NCBI RefSeq assembly: GCF_900604945.1
Contig: NZ_UWPB01000002.1
Coordinates: 868,001 to 932,000, forward strand
From: Ruminococcus sp. Marseille-P6503
GTDB taxonomy: Bacteria > Bacillota > Clostridia > Oscillospirales > Ruminococcaceae
Reading direction: 5' to 3'
Length of the DNA: 64,000 bases
The position numbers were made by a program, and so were the translations under genes. The notes beneath the pieces were generated by a model. That model saw nothing but the letters and a program-made list of their open reading frames with translations. It did no database searches and was not told the DNA's origin. This document shows, piece by piece, positions 34,071 to 42,915 of this stretch; position 1 is the stretch's first letter; each line of letters opens with the position of its first letter.

Positions 34071-37000
34071 ATGGCAAAAAACAAGTATCACTTTGAACGA
34101 TTAACACCAACAGACAGCATTGATTTGAATGTATACGAGGAAGCAATAGACTATGTGTTCGATAATCCTGATGTTAGAAATGTAGCTATTTCCGGTGCGT
34201 ATAGTGCTGGAAAAAGCAGTATTTTGGCTTCATATAAGAAAAAGCATAGTAATAAGAGTTTTCTGCATATTTCACTTGCACATTTTCAATCTCTAAATGA
34301 GAAAGAGATAACAGAAACAACAGAGGTAGCAGAAACAACGGAAGTAAAAGAATCAGTATTAGAGGGGAAAATTCTAAATCAACTGATACATCAAATTCCA
34401 TCGGACAAAATTCCGCAGACCAATTTTAGGGTAAAAAAAAGAATTAGCACTGCAAGCATTATAATAAAGACATTAGAAACCATTGCTCTTTTGACTGCAA
34501 TCCTTTATTTTGTATTTTTTGACTTGTGGAAAAGTTATGTATCCACCTTGCCTGCTAACTGGTTAAAATCAATTTTGGAGTTATCTGCACACCAATATGC
34601 TCTAATGATAGACGGCATTATTATAATCGCCTTGTCATCTTTTCTTATATATGGATTGATTAAAATTCAAAAGAATAAGAATGTTTTTCGCAAATTGAAT
34701 TTGAAAGGTAATGAAATTGAAATATTTGAAGAAAGTGACGATTCCTATTTTGACAAATATCTCAATGAAGTGTTATATCTTTTTGAAAATGTAGATGCTG
34801 ATGTTATTGTCTTTGAAGATATGGATCGGTTTAATGCAAACAAAATTTTTGAACGCCTTCGAGAAGTAAACACACTTGTCAATATTCAACTTCAAAAAGG
34901 AAATAAAAAGGACAAAAGGATTCTCCGCTTTTTCTATTTATTGCGTGATGATATTTTTGTATCAAAAGACAGAACAAAGTTTTTTGACTATATTATTCCT
35001 GTCGTTCCGGTTGTAGATAGTTCCAACTCCTACGATCAGTTTATTTCCCACTTCAAAAAAGGTGGACTATTTGAAAAATTTGATGAAAGTTTCTTGCAAG
35101 GGTTATCGTTATACATTGACGATATGCGTCTTTTGAAAAATATCTACAATGAATTTATAATTTATTATAACAGGTTAAATATCACGGAACTTGATTGTAA
35201 TAAAATGCTTGCTATTATTGCATACAAAAATCTATTTCCGCGCGATTTTGCCGACTTGCAACTTAACCAAGGGTTTGTATATACTCTTTTCAATAAAAAA
35301 GATAATTTCATTGAAGCTGAAAGGGTAGAAATAGAAAAGGCTATTGACGAAAGACAGCAAAGAATCTCCATTTCTGAAAAAGAACACCTTGTGTCTATGC
35401 GAGAGTTAAATGCTGTGTTTGCAGACAAGTATTTAAGAAGTTATAGTTGGTCACGACGAAATGATAGTGATTTATCAGATTTTGTGATGAGCAATTTGGA
35501 CGGAAGCAATAAAAATGAATATTTATCTCGTAAACTGATACTTAAAGATAAATTAAGTAAAAATAGCGATGAATTACACCGAGAAATCCTCAACTTGGAG
35601 CAAAAGCTAATTAAAATCCAAGAGAAACAACTTCATCAAATTATTACTCGAGATAATATTGATACAGTATTCAGTGTTACAAGCACAAATGAAATTGGAA
35701 CGGTAACAAATTTTAATGAGATAAAGAGCAGCGAATATTTTGATCTCTTAAAATATCTTATTCGCAATGGATATATTGATGAAACCTATGCAGACTATAT
35801 GACCTATTTTTATGAGAATAGTCTTAGTCGTATTGATAAGACTTTCTTGCGCAGTGTAACTGATAGAAAGGCCAAAGAGTATACCTATCAGTTAAAGAAT
35901 CCTGCACTGGTTGTTTCACGACTTAGATTGGTGGATTTCGATCAGGAAGAAATCCTTAACTTTGATTTGCTTACATATTTGTTGCAGACTCAATCTCATA
36001 TTCAATATCTTGAAAGGTTTATCAACCAGCTTAGAGAAACAAAAAATTTTAAGTTTATAGGTGCATACTTTGATGTTACACCTGAAATGCCAGCCTATAT
36101 TAAATATCTCAACGTAAGGTGGCCGGAAGTATTTAACACGGTTCTTGAAGAAAAGTCCCTCGCTGAAAGGCAAATCCGTAAATATTCGATTTTTTCAATT
36201 TATTATTCTGATGACGATACAATAAAGTTGATTAACCAAGACGACTGCCTTTGTAATTATATTTCCAATGCTCGTGATTACCTTGCAATATATGAACCTG
36301 ATATCGACAAACTAGTTCATGGATTTAAGTTGCTTGACGTATGCTTTGTTGGTTTTGATTACGGAACTATCAATAAGGATTTATTTCACGCAGTTTACAA
36401 GGAATCTTTATATGAGATCAACGCTGAGAATCTGAGACTTATTCAGACTGAAGTTTTGGGTGTAAAGAATGATGAGGATATTATCCATAAGAACTATACA
36501 CTTCTGCTTTCGCACCCAAATTCTGAAATAACTCAGTATGTCAATCAGAACATAAATAAGTATTTTGATGTTATCTTACAGATGAGCGGAGAAACTATTC
36601 TGGACGATGAAAATGTTGCTATTGATATATTAAATAATCCTGATCTCGAAGTTGAACATAAACAGTCTTATATCTCTGCCTTACGGACAACCATTATTTG
36701 CATAAAGGAAATAACTGATAGTGCTTTGTGGTCTCCGTTGTTGGACGCTAATATAGTACAATATTCAGAAACCAACATTATAGACTGTTTTAGTGCTTTG
36801 AAACTTAATGAAAGCGTTATTTCCTATATCAACAGATGTAATATTGACTTAGATTTTTCAAAGCTCGAATTTGACGATGCAATCAAAGAAAAATTGTTTG
36901 ATAGCGCGATAATATGCAATTCGATTGAAAATTCAAAGTATGAACAGATATTAGTGTCATTGAAGTTTTATTATGATAATTTTGGCATTGTGGATATTTC

Positions 37001-37748
37001 CAATGATAAAATTGAAATTTTGATAAATACAAACATTATTAGAATGACCGCAGACAATTTGAATTTCTTGAGAGAAAACTATCCTGATCAGAATTTTAAT
37101 TTTATTCGCAAGAACATAGAACGATATATTGATATAATCGATAGCAATTTATTTTTACAAAAGGAATTATTGGAGATACTTACTTGGGATATTAGTGATG
37201 AACTTAAAATCAAACTGCTTGAATTCTCCGATAGTGCAATCTCTGTGATAGGAAAGAATTATTCTACATCTGTATGTCTACATATTCTTAACAATAATTT
37301 GATGCGTTCTGATTTGATGACTTTGTTTTCATCATTTGAACAATGGGACGATGTGATTCAAACAAAAATATTTGCTCATGCAGTAAATAACATAACGGAC
37401 ATTTTAGATAATCCAAATAACATTTCACAGAAGCTAAGAGATGATCTTCTTCGTACAGACGAATTAAGTAAAGACACAAGAATTGATCTTCTAATAGCTA
37501 TATTGCCTAATCTTAGCGAGGACTACATAAAAGAGATTCTCACTTTGCTTAACTTAAATGACTATCTCAAAATATTTGATACTCGCAGTAGACCAAAATT
37601 TGAAGTCAATGATGAGAATGAGAGATTGTTGACAGCATTTAAAGACAATCAGTATATTGAGGATTACAAAGTGGATGCAATTAGAGATGACTACTTTAAG
37701 ATAATAAGGAAAAAGCAATCTAATGATAAAGCCTTAATGAAGATATAA
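34071..37748 (+). CDS. YobI-like giant P-loop ATPase
   Basis: A 1225-residue protein. Near the N-terminus is Walker A ISGAYSAGKSSI, then an acidic linker, two transmembrane helices (about residues 130-150 and 175-200) and a Walker B-like strand ADVIVFEDMDRF. The remaining 900 residues are a helical, repeat-like domain (FLRENYPDQNFNFIRKNIER and similar). The layout fits YobI-type P-loop ATPases found in prophages and mobile islands. I infer a sensor or effector in defence. ATG 34071 is used because the GTG at 34062 is 1 nt from GAAAGGA. Confidence 0.7.
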   Translation: MAKNKYHFERLTPTDSIDLNVYEEAIDYVFDNPDVRNVAISGAYSAGKSSILASYKKKHSNKSFLHISLAHFQSLNEKEITETTEVAETTEVKESVLEGKILNQLIHQIPSDKIPQTNFRVKKRISTASIIIKTLETIALLTAILYFVFFDLWKSYVSTLPANWLKSILELSAHQYALMIDGIIIIALSSFLIYGLIKIQKNKNVFRKLNLKGNEIEIFEESDDSYFDKYLNEVLYLFENVDADVIVFEDMDRFNANKIFERLREVNTLVNIQLQKGNKKDKRILRFFYLLRDDIFVSKDRTKFFDYIIPVVPVVDSSNSYDQFISHFKKGGLFEKFDESFLQGLSLYIDDMRLLKNIYNEFIIYYNRLNITELDCNKMLAIIAYKNLFPRDFADLQLNQGFVYTLFNKKDNFIEAERVEIEKAIDERQQRISISEKEHLVSMRELNAVFADKYLRSYSWSRRNDSDLSDFVMSNLDGSNKNEYLSRKLILKDKLSKNSDELHREILNLEQKLIKIQEKQLHQIITRDNIDTVFSVTSTNEIGTVTNFNEIKSSEYFDLLKYLIRNGYIDETYADYMTYFYENSLSRIDKTFLRSVTDRKAKEYTYQLKNPALVVSRLRLVDFDQEEILNFDLLTYLLQTQSHIQYLERFINQLRETKNFKFIGAYFDVTPEMPAYIKYLNVRWPEVFNTVLEEKSLAERQIRKYSIFSIYYSDDDTIKLINQDDCLCNYISNARDYLAIYEPDIDKLVHGFKLLDVCFVGFDYGTINKDLFHAVYKESLYEINAENLRLIQTEVLGVKNDEDIIHKNYTLLLSHPNSEITQYVNQNINKYFDVILQMSGETILDDENVAIDILNNPDLEVEHKQSYISALRTTIICIKEITDSALWSPLLDANIVQYSETNIIDCFSALKLNESVISYINRCNIDLDFSKLEFDDAIKEKLFDSAIICNSIENSKYEQILVSLKFYYDNFGIVDISNDKIEILINTNIIRMTADNLNFLRENYPDQNFNFIRKNIERYIDIIDSNLFLQKELLEILTWDISDELKIKLLEFSDSAISVIGKNYSTSVCLHILNNNLMRSDLMTLFSSFEQWDDVIQTKIFAHAVNNITDILDNPNNISQKLRDDLLRTDELSKDTRIDLLIAILPNLSEDYIKEILTLLNLNDYLKIFDTRSRPKFEVNDENERLLTAFKDNQYIEDYKVDAIRDDYFKIIRKKQSNDKALMKI

Positions 37749-37824
37749 TATAATTATTAGAGTTTACAGTAAAAAATAGTTTTATATAATTAAGCTTTAT
37801 TTTGGTACAATCTCTACCACTGCT

Positions 37825-37880
37825 AGAGCATGCGGCTGTTAACCGCAGGGTCGTTGGTTCGAGTCCAACTTGGGGAGCCA
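37825..37880 (+). tRNA. Truncated tRNA-Asn(GTT) remnant, 3' part
   Basis: The bases from TCTACCACTGCTAGAGCATG to GGGGAGCCA contain a complete anticodon arm (CGGCTGTTAACCG, anticodon GTT at 37838-37840), a T arm (TTGGTTCGAGTCCAA) and a 3' CCA. The 5' acceptor strand is missing and the D arm is damaged. This is what an att site left by an element inserted in the 3' half of tRNA-Asn looks like. It is unlikely to yield a working tRNA. Confidence 0.7.
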
Positions 37881-37884
37881 AGAA

Positions 37885-37918
37885 AAAGTCTGTAAACAAA
37901 GCGTTTACGGGCTTTTTT
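37885..37918 (+). terminator. Terminator after the tRNA-Asn remnant
   Basis: AAGTCTGTAAAC pairs with GTTTACGGGCTT (two G:T wobbles) across AAAGC, followed by TTTTTAC. It would have ended the original tRNA transcript. Confidence 0.75.
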
Positions 37919-38065
37919 ACTGCCTGTTTTGGCTGGAGTTAAATGTGCAAATATATAAGCGTTGTTTGTAAATATGCATAAGTTATACTGTATAATTTAG
38001 TGCAAAACGCCGATTTTATAAGAAAAATTCACGACAAAGTGATCTTTTTATATTTCTAAAAAAAT

Positions 38066-38400
38066 AAGGAGAATCTTTATAGCAGTAGTTTCGGCTGTGT
38101 ATGCTTTATCAGTAATGACAATAACGGAGTCTGTAAACGGCGATGTTGCTGGAGCGGTCACAAGCAAATGGATTACTGCAAGATCGCAGGTCGTGTTGTT
38201 TCAAAGATAAGTATCAGCAGTACGGATCTGTTCAGAAGTCTGACGGTATGGCAACGCAGTTTGGGTATACCGAAATCTGCGCTGTACTTTCTGAGAAGAA
38301 GCTGACTGTTGTGTTGGAAGCATATCTTGGTACGGATATGATTGAAGGACGGAGTTTTTCGCAGCTTATGTTGAAGCTTGCTGAGAATGTAAAGTATTGA
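38066..38400 (+). pseudogene. Decayed ORF remnants of unknown family
   Basis: AAGGAG (38066) is followed at the right spacing by ATA 38081 and a 40-codon frame (AVVSAVYALSVMTITESVNG...). An overlapping second frame runs to TGA at 38400 (GMATQFGYTEICAVLSEKKL...MLKLAENVKY). Together they look like one frameshifted gene whose start has mutated. I do not recognise it. Confidence 0.35.
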
Positions 38401-38454
38401 TTCAACGTTAAAGGGGCCAAGATTTTTTTCTCAGTCCCTTGTAATTTAATAATC

Positions 38455-38800
38455 TCAATATAATCTGCTTTCAATATAATAATTTGGTTTAAGCTCTTCG
38501 TATCTTGCTTTTTCATATATACAGCTTGCTGTTTTAATATCTCCGTATCGGATAAAAGCGTTTACAGCTGAACATATTCCGATTGTCGATTGCTTAGATT
38601 TTACAGGCGGTTCAGTATATTTTCCCCATTCTCCAACCAGGTAGTCGTAGTGTTGTGTTTCATCTCTGATACTGAGTATAAGCTCATTAGAAAGAGATAA
38701 TAGCTCGCACTGTATAAGCAGTCCCTGCCGCTCGCTGTAAGGAGTGTCGTCTGCCCGTCTGTGTTTATCGAAAGTATAATTTCTGATATTATGACATTCC
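38455..38800 (-). pseudogene. Chimeric ORF: trmD fragment fused in frame to an unknown tail
   Basis: Bases 38703-38800 match the trmD gene at 52042-52139 with only five differences in 98. They encode ECHNIRNYTFDKHRRADDTP on the minus strand. The same frame continues without a stop into 80 or so codons of unrelated sequence (ILSIRDETQHYDYLVGEWGK) and ends at 38455. No start codon is obvious. A perfect palindrome (TTTGAAAAT-AA-ATTTTCAAA, 38801-38820) abuts the trmD homology. It is a fused remnant, not a working methyltransferase. Confidence 0.7.
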
Positions 38801-38915
38801 TTTGAAAATAAATTTTCAAACCGCGAGTTTTGTTTTCCGGTTACAAATCAGAATTTGAAAACCACAATTTTATAAGTGGTTATTGTCCGTCATAGGGCTT
38901 CAATAAAATCCTCCG

Positions 38916-38928
38916 AAAGCCTTGAAAA
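38916..38928 (+). repeat. Left attachment core candidate
   Basis: AAAGCCTTGAAAA is identical to the right copy at 49569-49581 in the same orientation; the next bases (TAGAGGATTT versus CAAAGGACTT) are also similar. Confidence 0.55.
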
Positions 38929-39005
38929 TAGAGGATTTATCGCAATGTGTTCATCTTATCCCTTTATATGATTTCACACAAGTTTACTCTTTCCCTGACT
39001 GCTTA

Positions 39006-39023
39006 TAAGGGCAAATACAAGGG
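39006..39023 (+). repeat. Left integrase arm-type repeat
   Basis: TAAGGGCAAATACAAGGG matches the right copy at 49518-49535 in 17 of 18 bases and the same direction, as expected of the arm sites bound by Tn916-type integrases. Confidence 0.5.
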
Positions 39024-39120
39024 CAAGAAAATCTCATAACAAGATATAACAGAGTGTGGCAATCGGAGAACTGTGACATATGTGCGAATATATTATAACG
39101 TTATAACGGAGGATTTTTTA

Positions 39121-39501
39121 ATGGACAAGTATATTTATGATGAAATCAACGGTCTTTGGTATGAGTTGCAGGGTGATTACTATATTCCTTGCCTTACTTT
39201 ACCAGCCGAAAAAGAAAACAAGCCTATCGGCTTATGGGGGCAGAGGCATTTGCGGTATCTCAAAGAATACAAGAGAGTAACTTATACAACGCTTCTAACA
39301 AACGGAACGCTGAACGTCTATCTTGTCGATATTGACGAGCAAGCGCAGGATATGTTTTCTCGGTTGATAAAGCAGATGGCAGCAAAAGAAGGTATAACGG
39401 AAATGCTCAAGGGTGAAAATCAAATGTTATGGATACAAAGAATGGGAAATATCCAAAGCAGAGCAAGAGAAATTGTCAATACAGAATTGATTTTCAATTA
39501 G
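39121..39501 (+). CDS. TnpV-like transposon-encoded protein
   Basis: A 126-residue protein (MDKYIYDEINGLWYELQGDY, then GLWGQRHLRYLKEYKRVTYT) matching the TnpV family carried by Tn4451-like and other clostridial mobile elements. Biochemical role unknown. GGAGG is placed 8 nt before ATG 39121, so the earlier in-frame codon at 39073 is not needed. It is the first gene inside the left end and is followed by a terminator. Confidence 0.7.
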   Translation: MDKYIYDEINGLWYELQGDYYIPCLTLPAEKENKPIGLWGQRHLRYLKEYKRVTYTTLLTNGTLNVYLVDIDEQAQDMFSRLIKQMAAKEGITEMLKGENQMLWIQRMGNIQSRAREIVNTELIFN

Positions 39502-39510
39502 TGTTTTAAG

Positions 39511-39540
39511 GCGGCAAGGATTTTCCTTGCCGCTGTTTTT
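39511..39540 (+). terminator. Terminator after tnpV
   Basis: GCGGCAAGG/CCTTGCCGC (39511-39519, 39525-39533) is a perfect 9-bp stem followed by TGTTTTT. Confidence 0.8.
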
Positions 39541-39564
39541 GAAGAAATGTCAATACTTATACTC

Positions 39565-39617
39565 TTGACAAACAGGACAAAACTTGCTATACTAACAACA
39601 GTCAATAAATTGACTGT
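39565..39617 (+). promoter_or_regulatory. Cargo operon promoter with MarR-type operator
   Basis: TTGACA (39565-39570), a 17-bp spacer and TATACT (39588-39593) form a strong promoter. The perfect inverted repeat ACAGTCAAT-AA-ATTGACTGT (39598-39617) sits on the expected transcription start and fits a MarR dimer site. A half site (TAATTGAC) follows at 39622. Binding by the MarR encoded next would repress the operon. Confidence 0.75.
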
Positions 39618-39639
39618 ACGGTAATTGACTTTAAGGGAG

Positions 39640-40113
39640 GTGGCTGAGATAACAAAGGAAACCAAGAAAAACGCATATCTATATTGCAAATTTCGGGATG
39701 AGCAGTTTGCGTTGTATGATGCGTATGCCAAACGCCACGGAATGTTGATGAAAACACTGTTAGTAGTTAACGTTTTATATTATGACGATTTCTATGACAA
39801 GGGCGGCGTGACACAGATGGAAATTTGTCAGCGCACCTTTCAGTCCAAACAGACAGTCAATTTAATTATTAAAAATCTTTTAAACGAAGCATATGTAACG
39901 GTTGAGGAACGCAAAGGAAATAAGCGGGAGAAAATAGTACGGATAACCGAAGCAGGCAAAGTTTACTGTGAAAAGGTTGTCCGCCACATCACATGGGCTG
40001 AAGATACAGCAATGTCTATGTTTACACAAGAGGAGCAAAAACAGCTGATAGACCTCTCACGAACATTTACAAAAAATCTCACTGAGCTTATCAACAGGGA
40101 AGCGGAGGATTGA
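39640..40113 (+). CDS. MarR-family transcriptional regulator
   Basis: A regulator of about 155 residues with the MarR winged helix (VTQMEICQRTFQSKQTVNLI, then IKNLLNEAYVTVEERKGNKR) and N- and C-terminal dimerisation helices. It likely represses the operon through the adjacent 20-bp operator and responds to a small molecule. The start is uncertain. GTG 39640 overlaps the AGGGAGG site, while the ideally spaced codon is ATA 39649, and TTG 39625 lies before the site. It ends 3 nt before the nitroreductase ATG. Confidence 0.8.
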   Translation: MAEITKETKKNAYLYCKFRDEQFALYDAYAKRHGMLMKTLLVVNVLYYDDFYDKGGVTQMEICQRTFQSKQTVNLIIKNLLNEAYVTVEERKGNKREKIVRITEAGKVYCEKVVRHITWAEDTAMSMFTQEEQKQLIDLSRTFTKNLTELINREAED

Positions 40114-40116
40114 ACT

Positions 40117-40743
40117 ATGGAACTTTATGAAGCAATCAACAAAAGAAAAACGACAAGGGAATTTTTAGATACAAAGGTTGATTTTGAGATTATCAAAAGA
40201 ATTTTAGAGGCGGGCAACAAAGCGCCCACTTGGGATCATAACCGCAACTGGCAGTATATCGTCCTCAGAACCGATGAGGAAAAGGAATTTGCCTTTCCCG
40301 AAGCGAAGAAAATCGCCGATAAATTCGACGCCGACCGATACCTCAATATGCCCCGCCCCTATCCCATAACTTTAGGGCAGAAAATGTACGGCTACGCTAT
40401 GCCGAAGCAGTTTACAATGCTCAAGGATGCCCCTTATGTAATAATCCCCGTGTTTAAATCCAAGCAGCTGAACGGCGAATATGTTTCAAAGCTAAATCCT
40501 TTTGCTACCATATGGTGTGTCATAGAAAATATCTTTTTGGCAGCTACGGCAGAGGGGTTGTCCTGCTCCATGCGCATACCGCTGAACGAGGAACACGACA
40601 CGGTGAAGAAAAGGCTTAAAGTGCCACCGACCTATATGATACCTGTGTTTATAGGTATTGGTTATGCAAATCCCGATGAAGTGCAGTTAGAGCAATATAA
40701 TCCCGACATAGACAAGCAAATACGCTTTGGAAGATGGAAATGA
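40117..40743 (+). CDS. Nitroreductase family flavoprotein
   Basis: A 208-residue FMN-dependent oxidoreductase-like protein. The N-terminus LYEAINKRKTTREFLDTKVD, followed by ILEAGNKAPTWDHNRNWQYI, is the nitroreductase FMN-binding signature. The C-terminus PVFIGIGYANPDEV is also family-like. These enzymes reduce nitro groups, quinones or enones using NAD(P)H; the substrate is unknown. It is second in the MarR-controlled operon and overlaps the next gene by 4 nt. Confidence 0.8.
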   Translation: MELYEAINKRKTTREFLDTKVDFEIIKRILEAGNKAPTWDHNRNWQYIVLRTDEEKEFAFPEAKKIADKFDADRYLNMPRPYPITLGQKMYGYAMPKQFTMLKDAPYVIIPVFKSKQLNGEYVSKLNPFATIWCVIENIFLAATAEGLSCSMRIPLNEEHDTVKKRLKVPPTYMIPVFIGIGYANPDEVQLEQYNPDIDKQIRFGRWK

Positions 40744-41423
40744 TAACGGCTAAAATATTTAATATCGAAAACCGCACCGTTGAAATCTATGCATGCACGG
40801 AACAAGATAAGCCTGTAATATATTTCAATAATTACGATAAAAGCGGCAGATCCGTTTATCGTGCATTAAAGGAAATAACAGACAAAGATTTTTCACTCGT
40901 CGTAATCGGCAATTTGAATTGGGATGGCGATATGACGCCGTATGCAATACCGCCTATATCCCCAAACGATACGCCGTGTTCGGGCGAAGCGGATGAATAT
41001 TTGCGCATTCTTACAGAGAAAATTATTCCTGCGTCAGAGGAACATATACAAGGAAACCCCGAATGGCGAGCAATAACAGGCTATTCTCTTGCAGGGCTGT
41101 TTGCGATATATTCTCTCTACAAAACGGATATATTCTCTCGTGCGGCAAGTATGTCGGGTTCGCTGTGGTATCCTAATTTTAAAGAGTACATTTTTAATCA
41201 CGAATTAAAACGAATGCCCGATTATATTTATTTTTCGCTTGGAAACAAGGAAAGCAAAACAAGAAATCCGTACTTGAAAACCGTGCAGGAAAACACCGAG
41301 CAAATCGAGTGTTACTACGCTCAAAAGAATATCCACACCGTTTTTGAACTGAACGAAGGCAATCACTTCAAAGATTGTGCTTTACGTTCGGCAAAAGGTA
41401 TCAAATGGATATTGGAAAATTAA
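40740..41423 (+). CDS. Putative esterase, alpha/beta hydrolase fold
   Basis: A 227-residue hydrolase with the nucleophile elbow GYSLAG (G-x-S-x-G), a probable acid in the following strand and the catalytic His in NEGNHFKDC. It resembles esterase D/Fes-type hydrolases that cleave acyl esters or siderophore-like esters. The natural substrate is unknown. ATG 40740 forms an ATGA overlap with the nitroreductase stop. Its pairing with an acyl-activating enzyme and an acetyltransferase suggests modification of a small acylated molecule. Confidence 0.65.
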   Translation: MITAKIFNIENRTVEIYACTEQDKPVIYFNNYDKSGRSVYRALKEITDKDFSLVVIGNLNWDGDMTPYAIPPISPNDTPCSGEADEYLRILTEKIIPASEEHIQGNPEWRAITGYSLAGLFAIYSLYKTDIFSRAASMSGSLWYPNFKEYIFNHELKRMPDYIYFSLGNKESKTRNPYLKTVQENTEQIECYYAQKNIHTVFELNEGNHFKDCALRSAKGIKWILEN

Positions 41424-41436
41424 CAGGAGACTATTT

Positions 41437-42915
41437 ATGGAAAAAACTATTTATGCTATGTTTGAAAATGCTGTAGCAAAATATACAAACAAAACAGCGA
41501 TTATCGAAAACGACAGAACATTGACTTTCGGACAACTTTCCGAATTAGTCGATTTAATTGCGGGAAGTTTTCCCGAAAAGATAACGAGCATCGGAATCGT
41601 TATGAGTCATTGTGCGGAAATGATAGCGGCGATATTGGCTGTACTCAAATGCGGCGCAAGATATATTCCCGCCGAGCCGAACTTCCCAACGGGCAGAATA
41701 CAATATATGATGAAAGAAGCAAATGTAGATTTTATTTTAACAGAAAAAGTGTTTGACAATAAATTAAAAGGATTCGATACAAACATTTTCGATTGCTCTA
41801 TCTGCGGACTTGAAACGCCTACGGTAAAAACGGTAAATACGGCAAAGGAAAATTCGCCCGCTTATGTTCTTTATACTTCGGGAACGACAGGCAAACCGAA
41901 AGGCGTTTGTGTTACAAACGGGAACGTCTGCCACTATGTGGAAGCGTTTACAAACGAATTCTGCCCTACGGAAAAAGACATAATGCTGCAATACTCGGTA
42001 TGCTCGTTCGATATTTTCGTTGAAGAAGTATTTACAAGCCTGTTAAACGGTGCAGCTCTTGCTATTCCGTCCGACGAAGATAAACAGGACATCCGTTCGC
42101 TTATGGCATTTGTGGAAAAACATAAGATAACAATGTTGAGCGGCTTTCCGTACCTTTTAGCGGAAATGAACCACTTACCTGAAATACCGTCTTGCTTGCG
42201 CTTACTCATAAGCGGCGGCGACGTTTTGCGTAGCGCATACATAAGCAATCTTTTGGGAAAAGCGGAAATTTATAATACCTACGGACCGTCAGAAACGACG
42301 GTGTGTGCCTCCTACTTCCGTTGCACGGCTGATAGCGTATTATCCGACGGAACATACCCTATCGGAACGGCGGTAAAAAATACCCGTATTAAAATTTTAG
42401 ATAAATACGGAAAAGAATTACCGCACGGCGAAACAGGCGAAATCTGTATTTACGGTAATGGTGTATCGCTCGGCTATATAGGCGATCACGCCGAAGAAAA
42501 TAAAGCGTTTGCAACGACGGATAGCGGCGAAAGATATTACCGCAGCGGCGATTTGGGATATATTCTGCCCGACGGAAATATTGCTTTCTTACATAGAAAA
42601 GACAATCAAATTATGATACTCGGAAAGCGTGTTGAAGTTGCCGAAGTAGAAGCACGACTCTACCAATGCAACGGCGTTGAACAAGCGGTAGTCCGTGCGT
42701 TTATCGACGAAGACGGACTCAGCTTTATGACGGCGTATATCGTTCCGTCAGATAACAATGTTAAAGTATCGCAAATACGCAAAGAACTTGCCGAACATTT
42801 AACAGCATTTATGATACCAGAATTTATGATTAAAATGCCGAGCATTCCGCTTAACAGTAACGGCAAACCCGATACAGCAAAATTACCCGTCGTTATGAAA
42901 GCAGGTGCGCTATGA
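41437..42915 (+). CDS. Stand-alone NRPS-type adenylation enzyme
   Basis: A 492-residue AMP-forming ligase with adenylation-domain motifs: VLYTSGTTGKPKGVC (A3), YNTYGPSETTVCA (A5), GEICIYGNGVSLGYIG and YRSGDLGYILPDG (A7), and a C-terminal GKPDTAKLPV with the conserved Lys (A10). It resembles amino-acid-activating NRPS modules more than fatty acyl-CoA ligases. No carrier or condensation domain is attached, so it may load a carrier elsewhere or make an amide directly. GGAGA precedes ATG 41437, and the gene overlaps the GNAT by 4 nt. Confidence 0.75.
   Translation: MEKTIYAMFENAVAKYTNKTAIIENDRTLTFGQLSELVDLIAGSFPEKITSIGIVMSHCAEMIAAILAVLKCGARYIPAEPNFPTGRIQYMMKEANVDFILTEKVFDNKLKGFDTNIFDCSICGLETPTVKTVNTAKENSPAYVLYTSGTTGKPKGVCVTNGNVCHYVEAFTNEFCPTEKDIMLQYSVCSFDIFVEEVFTSLLNGAALAIPSDEDKQDIRSLMAFVEKHKITMLSGFPYLLAEMNHLPEIPSCLRLLISGGDVLRSAYISNLLGKAEIYNTYGPSETTVCASYFRCTADSVLSDGTYPIGTAVKNTRIKILDKYGKELPHGETGEICIYGNGVSLGYIGDHAEENKAFATTDSGERYYRSGDLGYILPDGNIAFLHRKDNQIMILGKRVEVAEVEARLYQCNGVEQAVVRAFIDEDGLSFMTAYIVPSDNNVKVSQIRKELAEHLTAFMIPEFMIKMPSIPLNSNGKPDTAKLPVVMKAGAL

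Larger units (their letters stand above)
38401..39120. other. Junction zone between the island and the mobilizable element
   Basis: It contains the chimeric trmD remnant on the minus strand, a palindrome (38801-38820), the left att core (38916-38928) and an arm-type repeat (39006-39023). No intact gene is seen. Confidence 0.6.

Noticed and set aside
41437-42915. Reading the adenylation gene as part of an NRPS assembly line
   Set aside because: No carrier, condensation or thioesterase domains are in or next to it; only a stand-alone activating enzyme is supported.
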